A DNA stretch of 64,000 nt from Paraburkholderia sp. BCC1885 (GTDB lineage: Bacteria > Pseudomonadota > Gammaproteobacteria > Burkholderiales > Burkholderiaceae), in assembly GCF_900996235.1 (NCBI RefSeq), contig NZ_CAAJGM010000230.1, forward strand, positions 124,001 to 188,000. Direction: 5' to 3'. The position numbers and the translations under genes were made by a program. Shown one piece after another: positions 16,231 to 26,684 of this stretch (the first letter of the stretch is position 1; every line of letters starts with the position of its first letter). The notes under the pieces are model-generated. The model made no database searches. It was not told the DNA's origin and saw only the letters and a program-made list of their open reading frames with translations.

Positions 16231-17280
16231 GTGTCCCGACTGCCGCGCGCTGAGACCGATGCACCCCGAACGGGCCCGCCACCGTCGGAGGGCATTTCCA
16301 TTGCGGGCGTCGCCGAGCAGGCCGGGGTGTCGGTCGCGACCGTTTCGCGGGTGCTGAACGGCCATTCCAACGTCCGCCCGGCCACGCGCGACAAGGTGCT
16401 GGCCGCCGTGGACGCGAGCGGCTACCGCGTCAACGAACTGGCGCGCAACCTGCGCACCGCCGAAAGCCGGCTGCTCCTGACCATGGTGCCGGACGTCGGC
16501 AACCCGTTTTACGCGGAGCTGGTGCGGGGCATCGACAGCGTCGCGCGTCAGCACGGCTATTTCATGCTGCTGTGCGACACCGGCGCCGACCCGGGCCGCG
16601 AGCGTAGCTACTTCGACCTGCTGCGGCGGCGTCGCGCGGACGGCGCCATCTGCCTCGACCCGGCCACCGTGCAGCAGGCGCTCGCCGAGGAAGCCGGCGC
16701 GCTGCCGTGGGTGGCGTGCTGCGAGTTCGATCCGCGGGTCGGCGTGCCGTATGTCGGCATCGACAACTACCGGGCTGCCGGCGACGCCGTGCGCCACCTG
16801 CTGACGCGGGGGCATCGACGCATCGGCCTGATCAACTCGGACGTCGCCTACCTTTATGCGCGGCAGCGCCAGCAGGGCTACCTCGACGCCTTGAGCGAGG
16901 CCGGCATCACGCCCGACGAGCGCTGGCGCATGAACCTGAACAGCCTCGACTATGAAGCAGGCGCGTCGGCCGCCGCATTGTTGATGTCCCAGCGCGACGC
17001 CCCGAGCGCGATCTTCGCGGTCTCGGACACCTTGGCGATCGGTGTGATCCACGGCCTGCGCAGCCTCGGCAAGCGCGTGCCGGACGACGTCGCCGTGGTC
17101 GGCTTCGACGATATCTCGCTTGCCGCGCAGATCGATCCGCCGCTCACGACCATCGCCCAGCCGATGCGCGAACTCGGCGAAACCGCCGCGCGCCTCTTGC
17201 TGAAGCGGCTGGCCAATCCGCTGGCGAGCGTGCCCGGCGTGCTGCTGCCGCACCGCCTCGTGATTCGCGGGAGTGCATGA
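16231..17280 (+). CDS. LacI-family transcriptional regulator of sugar operon
   Basis: Repressor with an N-terminal LacI helix-turn-helix (ISIAGVAEQAGVSVATVSRVLNG) and a periplasmic-binding-protein-like effector domain. The frame is open from an ATG at 16132, but that start would translate through the palindromic operator; the GTG at 16231 gives 349 residues, a normal LacI length, and was preferred without a clear Shine-Dalgarno. The stop at 17280 is 3 bp from the next ATG, so it is the first gene of the transport operon. The effector is probably the imported sugar or its first product. Confidence 0.9.
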   Translation: MSRLPRAETDAPRTGPPPSEGISIAGVAEQAGVSVATVSRVLNGHSNVRPATRDKVLAAVDASGYRVNELARNLRTAESRLLLTMVPDVGNPFYAELVRGIDSVARQHGYFMLLCDTGADPGRERSYFDLLRRRRADGAICLDPATVQQALAEEAGALPWVACCEFDPRVGVPYVGIDNYRAAGDAVRHLLTRGHRRIGLINSDVAYLYARQRQQGYLDALSEAGITPDERWRMNLNSLDYEAGASAAALLMSQRDAPSAIFAVSDTLAIGVIHGLRSLGKRVPDDVAVVGFDDISLAAQIDPPLTTIAQPMRELGETAARLLLKRLANPLASVPGVLLPHRLVIRGSA

Positions 17281-17283
17281 GCC

Positions 17284-18751
<1,468 letters not shown>

Positions 18752-18771
<20 letters not shown>

Positions 18772-19765
18772 AGCGGCGCAATCCGGCCGTGCCATGCGTC
18801 TCGCGCATCATCTGTACGGGCTGGGGCCGCTCGTCGGCCTCGTGGTGCTGTGCGTTGTCGGCACCTTGCTCAATCACGATTTCGCCACCGTCGACAACCT
18901 GATGAACGTGCTCACGCGCACCTCGTTCATTGGCATCATCGCGGTGGGCGAGACCTTCGTGATCATTTCCGGCGGCATCGATCTGTCGGTCGGCTCGATG
19001 GCCGCGTTGATCGCCGGCAGCATGATCTGGCTGATGAACGGTTTGTCGGCGGGCGTCGGCGGACATAGCTTCGCGCCGCTCGCGATCATCGCCATCGGCA
19101 TCGTGCTGGCGTTCGTGCTCGGCGGCCTGTTCGGCTGGGCGCACGGCCTGTTGATCACCAAAGGGCGGATCGAGCCGTTCATCGTCACGCTGGGCACGCT
19201 CGGCATCTTTCGCGCGGTGCTGACGTGGCTCGCCGACGGCGGCGCGCTCACGCTCAACAACTCGCTGACCGATCTTTATAGCCCTGTCTATTACGCGAGC
19301 CTGCTCGGCGTGCCGGTGCCGATCTGGGTGTTTCTCGTGGTGGCCGCGGGCGGCACGCTGATCCTGAATCGCACCGCGTTCGGCCGGCACGTGCAGGCGA
19401 TCGGCTCGAACGAACAGGTGGCGCGTTATGCCGCGATCCGCGTCGATACGGTCAAGATCATTACTTACGTACTCCTTGGTATTTGCGTCGGCGTCGCCAC
19501 GGTGCTGTACGTGCCGCGGCTTGGTTCGGCCACGCCGACCACCGGCATCCTGTGGGAGCTGGAGGCGATCGCGGCGGTGGTGGTCGGCGGCACTGCGCTC
19601 AAGGGCGGCGAGGGGCGTGTGATCGGCACGGTGATCGGCGCGATCCTGCTGTCGGTAATCGCGAACATTCTGAATCTCACCAGCATCATCAGCGTGTATC
19701 TGAACGCGGCGGTGCAAGGTGCGGTGATTATCGTCGTGGCGTTTTTGCAGCGCGGGCGGCGGTAA
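18752..19765 (+). CDS. Sugar ABC transporter permease (RbsC-like)
   Basis: Inner-membrane permease of 337 residues with about ten hydrophobic segments. RbsC-family motifs are present: GETFVIISGGIDLSVGSMAAL, the NGL loop region, and AIAAVVVGGTALKGGEGRV near the C-terminus. It starts inside the ATPase gene. Downstream it is followed by the binding-protein gene, so permease before receptor is the gene order here. Confidence 0.95.
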
Positions 19766-19862
19766 GGCGTGGTGGCAGGGGCATGGCAGAGGTATGGCAA
19801 CGCGGCAGGCAATCCAAGAAACCGGGGCGTGCGAGAACGCCTCATATATCGGAGACAAAACC

Positions 19863-20825
19863 ATGAAGCAGGTCATTCGAGCGATCAGCGCCGGCGTGCT
19901 GGCGTTGGGGATACTGGGGGCCGCGGGCGCAGCGCGGGCCGACGACAAGGTCATTCTGGGCGTGGCGATACCGACGGCCGACCACGGCTTCACCGGCGGC
20001 ATCGACTGGTGGGCGAACAAGGCCAAGGAGGACATGGAGAAGGCGCATCCCGATCTGAAGGTGATCCTCAAAACCTCGGCGAGCGCGCCGGAACAGGCCA
20101 ACCAGTTGCAGGACATGGTGACCGTCAACAAGATCACTGCACTGGTGATCTTCCCGCATGAATCGGCTTCGCTGACCCAGCCGGTGGCGCAGGTGAAGAA
20201 GAAGGGCATCTACGTGACGGTGGTGGATCGCGGTCTGACCGACACCAGCGCGCAGGATGCCTACGTGGCCGGCGACAACACGGCCTTCGGCAGGCTCGCC
20301 GGCGAATACTTCTGCAAATCGCTGAACGGCAAGGGCGATATCGTCGCGCTGCGCGGCATCCCGACCACGCTCGATAACGAACGCTATAGCGCCTTCACCG
20401 AAGCGCTGAAGGCATGCCCCGGCGTGAAGGTGCTCGATGCCAAATACGCCAACTGGAATCGCGACGACGCCTTCAAGGTGATGCAGGACTATCTGACGCG
20501 CTTCAAGCACATCGACGGCGTCTGGTCCGCGGATGACGACATGTCGGTGGGCGTGCTCAAGGCCATCGACCAGGCGAAGCGCACCGACATCAAGGAAGTG
20601 CTGGGCGGCGCCGGGTCGAAGGAGATGATCAAGCGCGTGCTGGACGGCGACAAGATCATCAACGCCGACGTCACGTATTCGCCGAAGTTCATCTACGACG
20701 CCATCAAGCTGACCGCCGAAGCTCGCCTGAAGGGCCAGACGCTGCCGCCGAAGACGATCATTCCGTCGGTGCTGGTCACCAAAGACAACGCGAAGGACTA
20801 CTACTTTCCCGATTCACCGTTCTGA
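19863..20825 (+). CDS. Sugar ABC transporter substrate-binding protein (RbsB-like)
   Basis: Periplasmic receptor of 320 residues. The start at 19863 (MKQVIRA), with a GGAGA 8 nt upstream, gives a clean Sec signal peptide ending AARA; the ATG at 19794 would bury it. The mature start KVILGVAIPTADHGFTGG and later GDNTAFGRLAGEY are typical of the ribose/inositol receptor class (peripla_BP_4). The ligand is not determinable by eye. Confidence 0.93.
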   Translation: MKQVIRAISAGVLALGILGAAGAARADDKVILGVAIPTADHGFTGGIDWWANKAKEDMEKAHPDLKVILKTSASAPEQANQLQDMVTVNKITALVIFPHESASLTQPVAQVKKKGIYVTVVDRGLTDTSAQDAYVAGDNTAFGRLAGEYFCKSLNGKGDIVALRGIPTTLDNERYSAFTEALKACPGVKVLDAKYANWNRDDAFKVMQDYLTRFKHIDGVWSADDDMSVGVLKAIDQAKRTDIKEVLGGAGSKEMIKRVLDGDKIINADVTYSPKFIYDAIKLTAEARLKGQTLPPKTIIPSVLVTKDNAKDYYFPDSPF

Positions 20826-20883
20826 CGCGCCGGCCGCGTGTCACGGCGGCGCGCGGCCCAACCTCCAAACGAGGAGCGACACC

Positions 20884-21942
20884 ATGAAGACCATCAAGGG
20901 ACCGGCAATCTATCTGGCCCAGTTCCTGGGCGACAAGGCACCCTTCGACTCGCTGGAAAACCTCGCCGGCTGGGCGGCCAGTCTTGGCTACGAGGGCATC
21001 CAGGTGCCGGTCGATGCGCGCCTGATCGACCTCGAACAGGCCGCGTCGAGCCAGACCTATTGCGACGAACTGCTCGGGGTGGCGGCGGACGCCGGCGTGC
21101 AGATCACCGAACTGGCGACCCATCTGCAAGGTCAACTGGTGGCCGTGCATCCCGCTTACGACCCGCTATTCGACGGTTTTGCCGCGCCGCACGTGCGCGG
21201 CAATCCGCAGGCGCGCACCGAATGGGCGATCCAGCAGGTGAAGCTGGCGGCGCAGGCGTCGCGGCGGCTCGGGCTCGATACGCATGTGTCGTTTTCCGGC
21301 GCGCTCGCATGGCCGTATATGTACCCGTGGCCGCAGCGGCCTGCCGGGCTGGTCGACGCCGCTTTCGACGAACTGGCGCGCCGCTGGACGCCGATTCTCG
21401 AAGCCTTCGACGACGTCGGCGTCGACGTGGCGTATGAACTGCATCCGGGCGAAGACCTGCACGACGGCGTCACGTTCGAGCGCTTTCTGGAGCGCCTGAA
21501 CGGCACCCGCGCACAGCGCCGCGCCAATATCCTGTTCGATCCGAGCCACTATGTGTTGCAGCAACTCGATTACCTCGCGTTCATCGATATCTATCACGAG
21601 CGCATCAAGGTCTTCCATGTGAAGGACGCTGAGTTTCGTCCGTCGGGCAAGGCGGGGGTCTACGGCAGCTATAGCGACTGGGTGGAGCGGCCGGGGCGTT
21701 TTCGCTCGCTGGGCGATGGCCAGATCGATTTCGGCGCGATCTTCTCGAAGATGGCGCAATACGATTACCCCGGCTGGGCCGTGCTCGAGTGGGAATGCGC
21801 GCTGAAGCATCCGGAAGACGGCGCGCGCGAGGGCGCGGACTTCATCCGCCGGCACATCATTCGGGTTGCTGAACATTCTTTCGACGACTTCGCCGGCAGC
21901 GGCATCGATACGGCGCAACTGAAGCGCGTGCTGGGCATCTGA
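20884..21942 (+). CDS. Sugar phosphate isomerase/epimerase family protein
   Basis: TIM-barrel enzyme of the xylose-isomerase-like (AP endonuclease 2) superfamily, 352 residues. Likely metal ligands sit in YELHPGE, FDPSHYV, FHVKDAEF and LEWEC, the usual Glu, Asp/His, His, Glu set. GGAGCGAC precedes the ATG. Relatives isomerise or epimerise keto-sugars or dehydrate keto-inositols (IolE). With the dehydrogenase next to it, it probably acts early in breakdown of the imported sugar or polyol. Confidence 0.88.
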   Translation: MKTIKGPAIYLAQFLGDKAPFDSLENLAGWAASLGYEGIQVPVDARLIDLEQAASSQTYCDELLGVAADAGVQITELATHLQGQLVAVHPAYDPLFDGFAAPHVRGNPQARTEWAIQQVKLAAQASRRLGLDTHVSFSGALAWPYMYPWPQRPAGLVDAAFDELARRWTPILEAFDDVGVDVAYELHPGEDLHDGVTFERFLERLNGTRAQRRANILFDPSHYVLQQLDYLAFIDIYHERIKVFHVKDAEFRPSGKAGVYGSYSDWVERPGRFRSLGDGQIDFGAIFSKMAQYDYPGWAVLEWECALKHPEDGAREGADFIRRHIIRVAEHSFDDFAGSGIDTAQLKRVLGI

Positions 21943-21982
21943 GCGGCGCGGGCCGCGGCGTCTCATCAAAGGAGCATTTCCC

Positions 21983-23134
21983 ATGACACGAAAGTTACGG
22001 CTGGGCATGGTCGGCGGCGGGCAGGGCGCGTTTATCGGCGCGGTGCATCGGATTGCCGCGCGCCTCGACGACCGTTTCGAACTGGTGGCGGGCGCGCTGT
22101 CGTCCGATCCGCAACGCGCTCAGGCGAGCGCGGCCGAAGCCGGCATTGCCCGCAGTTACGCGGACTGGCGCGCCATGGCGCAGGCCGAGGCCGCGCGGCA
22201 GGGCGACGGTATCGACGCGGTGGCGATCGTCACGCCGAACCATCTGCATGCGCCGGTGGCGACGGCGTTTCTCGAAGCCGGCATTCACGTGATCTGCGAC
22301 AAGCCGCTGGCGGTTTCGCTCGCCGAAGGGCAGGCGCTCGCCAAACTGGCGCGCGAGAAGAAGAAGCTGTTCGCGCTGACCCACACCTACTCCGGCTATC
22401 CGATGGTGCGTCATGCGCGTGAACTGGTGGAGGCGGGCGAGATTGGCGAGATGCGCGTCGTGCAGGTCGAATACGCCCAGGACTGGCTGTCCGAACCGCT
22501 CGAGCAATCCGGCGCCAACAAACAGGCCGGCTGGCGCACCGATCCACAGCAGGCAGGCCCCGCCGGATGCCTCGGCGATATCGGCACGCATGCCTATCAT
22601 CTGGCGTCGTTCGTCACGGGGCTGAAGCCGAGCGCGCTCGCGGCCGAACTGCACACCTTCGTGCCGGGGCGCCGCGTCGACGATCACGTGCAGGCCATGC
22701 TGCGCTACGCGAACGGCGCGCGCGGCATGCTGTGGGCGAGCCAGGTGGCAAGCGGGGAAGAAAACGGCCTGCGGCTGCGCGTTTATGGCACCAAAGCGGG
22801 CCTCGCCTTCGATCAGGAAAATCCCAACGAACTGTGGTTCACGCCGCTCGGCGGCGCGGCGCAGCGGCTGACGCGCGGCCGCGTGCAAAGCGCCGTCGCG
22901 GCGCATGCGACGCGCGTGCCGCCGGGGCATCCCGAGGGCTATCTGGAGGCCTTCGCGCAGCTCTACCAGGACGCCGCGCTGCAGATCGAAGCGCTGGACG
23001 CAGGCAAGGAGCCGCCGCCGGAAAGCCGGCTGCTGACAACGGTCGACGACGGCGTCGCCGGCTTGCATTTCATCGAAGCGGTGCTGGCGAGCAGTGCGGC
23101 CGATGGGCGGATCCAGGAAGTGCGCGGCGCATGA
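21983..23134 (+). CDS. Gfo/Idh/MocA-family sugar dehydrogenase
   Basis: NAD(P)-dependent oxidoreductase of 383 residues. The N-terminal Rossmann fold starts LRLGMVGGGQGAFIG. The conserved lysine motif appears as CDKPLA (EKP in many relatives), and the C-terminal domain has GDIGTHAYHL, supplying the catalytic Asp and His. AAAGGAG lies 11 nt before the ATG. It is the last gene of the sugar operon. Substrates in this family include inositols, glucose and amino-sugars; none can be chosen here. Confidence 0.92.
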   Translation: MTRKLRLGMVGGGQGAFIGAVHRIAARLDDRFELVAGALSSDPQRAQASAAEAGIARSYADWRAMAQAEAARQGDGIDAVAIVTPNHLHAPVATAFLEAGIHVICDKPLAVSLAEGQALAKLAREKKKLFALTHTYSGYPMVRHARELVEAGEIGEMRVVQVEYAQDWLSEPLEQSGANKQAGWRTDPQQAGPAGCLGDIGTHAYHLASFVTGLKPSALAAELHTFVPGRRVDDHVQAMLRYANGARGMLWASQVASGEENGLRLRVYGTKAGLAFDQENPNELWFTPLGGAAQRLTRGRVQSAVAAHATRVPPGHPEGYLEAFAQLYQDAALQIEALDAGKEPPPESRLLTTVDDGVAGLHFIEAVLASSAADGRIQEVRGA

Positions 23135-23187
23135 CAGTTTCGTCGACGCGGTAAGATGCGGCGGTGCCCCTTTTCAAGGACTCACGC

Positions 23188-23895
23188 ATGTCGACTTCTT
23201 TCGCGCCAGGCCCGGCCCATGTCGTTCGCAAACAGACCGTGTTGCTGCTCGGCGGCACCGGATTGGTCGGAACGGCATGTTTGCGGCTGCTGGCCCGCGA
23301 CGACCGGGTCGGCGAGGTGCGGCTGCTGGTGCGGCGGGCGTCGGCCGCGACGCTGGCGGGTCTGGATGCGACCAACCGGGTGGTCGAGCATGTGATCGAC
23401 TACGACTGGCCCGACGCGGAGTCGGACATCTTCAAGGTCGATTCGGTGATCTGCGCGCTGGGCACCACCATCCGCACGGCGGGCTCGCAAAACGCCTTTC
23501 GCAAAGTGGACTACGAGTATCCGCTGCGGATTGCCGGCATCGCGCGCCGCCACGGCGCGTCGCACTTTGCGATTGTCAGCGCGATCGGCGCCGATTCGCA
23601 GGCGCGCACGTTCTATAGCCGCGTGAAGGGCGATGTCGAAGAGGGGCTCAAAAAGCTCGATTATCCGGTGCTGACCATCGTGCGGCCGTCGTTCCTGATG
23701 GGGGAGCGCGAGGAGAGTCGTCCGCTGGAGAGCATCGCGCGGCGTGTGGGGATGTATCTGCCGCCGAAGTGGCGGTCGATTTCAGTCGAACGCGTGGCCC
23801 GGGCGCTGGTGACCGAGGTGCTCAGCGACGATACGCGCGGCGTGAACATCATCGAAAATGACGCGCTGCACCGCGCGCCGCCGCTGTGCCGGTAG
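23188..23895 (+). CDS. NAD(P)-binding Rossmann-fold oxidoreductase (HTATIP2/YraR-like)
   Basis: Atypical short-chain dehydrogenase/NmrA-type protein, 235 residues, with VLLLGGTGLVGTACLRLL as nucleotide-binding motif and FAIVSAIGADSQARTFYSRVKG carrying the Ser and Tyr-x3-Lys positions. The ATG at 23188 has AAGGA 8 nt upstream; a GTG at 23164 in the same frame lacks one. It follows the sugar operon by 53 bp but reads like a general housekeeping protein. Function unknown. Confidence 0.85.
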   Translation: MSTSFAPGPAHVVRKQTVLLLGGTGLVGTACLRLLARDDRVGEVRLLVRRASAATLAGLDATNRVVEHVIDYDWPDAESDIFKVDSVICALGTTIRTAGSQNAFRKVDYEYPLRIAGIARRHGASHFAIVSAIGADSQARTFYSRVKGDVEEGLKKLDYPVLTIVRPSFLMGEREESRPLESIARRVGMYLPPKWRSISVERVARALVTEVLSDDTRGVNIIENDALHRAPPLCR

Positions 23896-23937
23896 CCGCG
23901 AGGGGCGACTCGCGCGCGGCACGTGGGTGCGCGGTCC

Positions 23938-24195
23938 TTAGCTCTTGCTGTTCCTGATCTGCTCTTCGAACGCCAGGTCGAGCTTGCTCGCCTTGCGCGG
24001 CTTCGGCGGCCCGAAGCCATCGACGAATTTGACGAAATCGTCGAGTGTCAGCGGATCGGAAACTTTCTTATCGGTTCCGCTCGATTTGTCGACCAGATAA
24101 AACAGGCCGCCGGACAGGCTGATCGCCGCGAACTGCGGGTTGCCGCTGCGGGCTTTCAGCCGTTCGACGGCGTGGATGGCTCGGGTAGTGCGCAT
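23938..24195 (-). CDS. Conserved small hypothetical protein
   Basis: An 85-residue frame with no signal peptide or membrane segment. It has a basic N-terminal half (TTRAIHAVERLKARSG), a central LSGGLFYLVDK and an acidic/basic C-terminus rich in Lys. It converges on the oxidoreductase gene and is followed 102 bp upstream by the end of the next minus-strand gene. Codon use looks normal for the genome, which supports a real gene. I do not recognise a family. Confidence 0.65.
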   Translation of the reverse strand: MRTTRAIHAVERLKARSGNPQFAAISLSGGLFYLVDKSSGTDKKVSDPLTLDDFVKFVDGFGPPKPRKASKLDLAFEEQIRNSKS

Positions 24196-24297
24196 GATGG
24201 GAGACGGCTGGCGGGGAGAAAGACGACTACTGTAACAACATCCGCCGGGTTCGCGCCTGATTGCGGCGCGGCCCCGGCCCGGGTGTTGGCGGCTCGG

Positions 24298-25458
24298 TTA
24301 CTGGCTGAGATACGTAAACTTCCCGTCCTTGATAATACCCATCACGCTGGCCCGCTGATCCAGCCCAACGTGATCCTTCGCGCTGGTGTTGACTACGCCG
24401 TTCGGCACCACCAGCTCATGCGCGTGCTCCAGTTCATCGCGCAGCGCGACACGGAAGGCCGGCGTGCCCGGTTGCGCGGTTTTCAGCGCGCGCGCCACGG
24501 CATCCTGCAGGCGCGGATACACGCCGGCCGCATCGCCGGCAAACTGCGTGACCGAACCCGGACCGTACTTCGCTTCATACGCATTGACGAAAGCCAGCGC
24601 CGCCTTCTTCGCGGGATGATCGGCCGGCAGCGTGCGCGCCACCACCACCGGCTGGGTCGGAAACAGCGTGCCTTCGACATCCTTGCCGCCCAGCTTGATG
24701 AATTCCGGCGTCGCAATGCCGTGCGTCTGATAGATCGGGCCCTTGAAGCCGCGTTCGATCAGCGTCCGCTGCGGCAGCACCGTCGGCGTTCCGGCGCCGG
24801 CAATCAGGATCGCGTCGGGGTGCGCGGCCATCAGCTTCAGCACCTGACCCGTCACGCTCGCGTCCGTGCGATTGAAGCGCTCGGTGGCGACCAGCTGGAT
24901 ATGGCGCAGCGCCGCGAACTTCGAAAACTCGTTGAGCCAGCTTTCGCCGTAGCCGTCCGCGAAGCCGATGAAGCCCACTGTCTTCACATTGTGGTTCGAC
25001 ATGTAGCGCGTCATCACATCGGCCATCGCGCTGTCGGTCTGGGCCATCTTGAAGGCCCACACGCGCTTGCCTTCCTGCGGTTCGACGACACTTGCCGAGC
25101 CGACCAGCGTGATCATCGGCGTCTGGCTTTCCGCCGCCGGGTCCAGCGCGGCCATCGCGGCCGGCGTGATATTGGGCCCGACGATCACGTCGACGTGGTC
25201 TTCATTGATCAGCTTGTGGATGTTGCGCACCGCGGCGCCCGGGTCGGAGCCGTCGTCGAGAATGATGTACTCGGCTTTCTGGCCGGCAATCGTGTCCGGC
25301 CACATTAGCATGGCGTTCTTGCTGGTAATGCCGATCACGGCCGCCGGGCCGGTGCTCGACAGATCGACGCCGACTTTCAGGTCGGCATGTGCGGCCGTGG
25401 CGGCGAACAGGGCGCCGAGCACGGCGAGGCCGCGCAGGGTCTTGTAATACGACGTCAT
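24298..25458 (-). CDS. Branched-chain-amino-acid-type ABC substrate-binding protein
   Basis: LivJ-type periplasmic receptor, 386 residues. The ATG at 25458 (MTSYYKTLRG) gives a Sec signal ending ATAAHA; an ATG at 25479 adds seven residues. The mature protein shows DLKVGVDLSSTGPAA and VDVIVGPNITPAAMA. No permease or ATPase genes are adjacent. It lies 67 bp from cysB on the same strand, so a role in importing a sulfur or nitrogen compound under CysB is possible but unproven. Confidence 0.9.
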   Translation of the reverse strand: MTSYYKTLRGLAVLGALFAATAAHADLKVGVDLSSTGPAAVIGITSKNAMLMWPDTIAGQKAEYIILDDGSDPGAAVRNIHKLINEDHVDVIVGPNITPAAMAALDPAAESQTPMITLVGSASVVEPQEGKRVWAFKMAQTDSAMADVMTRYMSNHNVKTVGFIGFADGYGESWLNEFSKFAALRHIQLVATERFNRTDASVTGQVLKLMAAHPDAILIAGAGTPTVLPQRTLIERGFKGPIYQTHGIATPEFIKLGGKDVEGTLFPTQPVVVARTLPADHPAKKAALAFVNAYEAKYGPGSVTQFAGDAAGVYPRLQDAVARALKTAQPGTPAFRVALRDELEHAHELVVPNGVVNTSAKDHVGLDQRASVMGIIKDGKFTYLSQ

Positions 25459-25525
25459 TCGAAGGTCTCCGTGGCGCAACGCGGCAAGAACAGCGGAAAA
25501 GGGAAGAAGGAACGGCGAATCCGGC

Positions 25526-26467
25526 TCAAAGCTCGTAGCTCTCGTGCTCGCCCTTGAGCGCCTGCTCGATCAGCTTGCGGTTCATGCTCGGCGACAGCAG
25601 TTCGACGAGCGTATACACATAGCTGCGCAGGTAGGCGCCGTGCTTGAGCGCCACGCGCGTGACGTTGCTGCCGAATAGATGCCCGACCGGCATGGCCCGC
25701 AGATGACGGTCGCGCTCGGCGTTGAAGGCGATATCGGCCATGATGCCGACGCCCAGCCCCAGTTCGACGTAGGTTTTGATCACGTCGGCGTCGATTGCCT
25801 CCAGCACGATGTCCGGCACGAGCCCGCGCAGGCGGAACGCCTCGTTGATCTTGGTGCGGCCGGCGAACGCGTTGTCGTAAGTAATCAGCGGATATTGGGT
25901 CAGATCGTCCAGCGACAGCAGCTTGCGGTCGAGCAGCGGGTGGTCCGGCTGCATTACCGCGACGTGGTGCCACTGAAAGCACGGCAGCGAGACCAGCTCC
26001 TTATAGTTGGAGATGGCCTCGGTGGCGATGGCCAGATCCGCCTGGTCGTGGATCACCATCTCCGCCACCTGCGTGGGGTTGCCTTGCAGGATCGAAAGGT
26101 GAACTTTTGGAAAGCGCTTCTTGAATTCGGCGATGGCGGCCGGAAGTGAGTAGCGTGCCTGTGTGTGAGTGGCGGCAATCACGAGGTTGCCTTGGTCCTG
26201 CGCCGCGTAATCCTTACCGACCCGCTTCAGACTCTCAACCTCCTGTAGGATCTTTTCGACAGAAGCGAGGATAATGCGGCCCGGTTCGGTCAACGAGCGC
26301 ACGCGTTTGCCGTGCCGGGTGAAGATTTCGACGCCTAGCTCGTCTTCGAGCTCGATGATCGCCTTCGAGACGCCAGGCTGGCTTGTATACAGTGCCTTGG
26401 CGGCTTCGGTGAGGTTGAAGTTCTGCCGCACGGCCTCGCGCACGAAGCGGAACTGGTGCAGGTTCAT
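25526..26467 (-). CDS. cysB: LysR-family regulator CysB
   Basis: Regulator of sulfate assimilation, 313 residues. The N-terminal winged helix reads NFNLTEAAKALYTSQPGVSKAIIELEDELG, closely matching CysB, and the effector domain continues TQARYSLP, which in CysB lines the inducer site. It is divergent from cysI across 217 bp. A related sulfonate regulator (SsuR/Cbl) would be similar, but the position next to the cys operon favours CysB. The known inducer is O- or N-acetylserine. Confidence 0.92.
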   Translation of the reverse strand: MNLHQFRFVREAVRQNFNLTEAAKALYTSQPGVSKAIIELEDELGVEIFTRHGKRVRSLTEPGRIILASVEKILQEVESLKRVGKDYAAQDQGNLVIAATHTQARYSLPAAIAEFKKRFPKVHLSILQGNPTQVAEMVIHDQADLAIATEAISNYKELVSLPCFQWHHVAVMQPDHPLLDRKLLSLDDLTQYPLITYDNAFAGRTKINEAFRLRGLVPDIVLEAIDADVIKTYVELGLGVGIMADIAFNAERDRHLRAMPVGHLFGSNVTRVALKHGAYLRSYVYTLVELLSPSMNRKLIEQALKGEHESYEL

Positions 26468-26515
26468 ATATAACCTCTGCGCATATCAAAAGAATTTTTT
26501 AGTCGTTTGAAGTAT

Positions 26516-26542
26516 ATGGGGAGTTTATTACTATTTCCCCAT
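26516..26542. promoter_or_regulatory. Dyad in AT-rich cysB-cysI control region
   Basis: The 217-bp divergent region 26468-26684 is unusually AT-rich between about 26485 and 26575. It contains ATGGGGA and TCCCCAT as 7-bp arms around a 13-nt spacer. CysB sites are long and poorly conserved, so this dyad is only a candidate binding or promoter element for cysI. No clear -35/-10 pair was settled on. Confidence 0.4.
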
Positions 26543-26684
26543 CTTTTTCAATATGGATATCTGTTTTTGTCATTAGCACCTGAGCGGCGGGTCTAAAGGT
26601 TCCGCTCAGCCTTGGTGGCAAAGGCAGAGGTCTCGGCGCGGCGCAACCGGAGCGCGGCGTGTAACGCAAAATTGGGGTCCCCGA

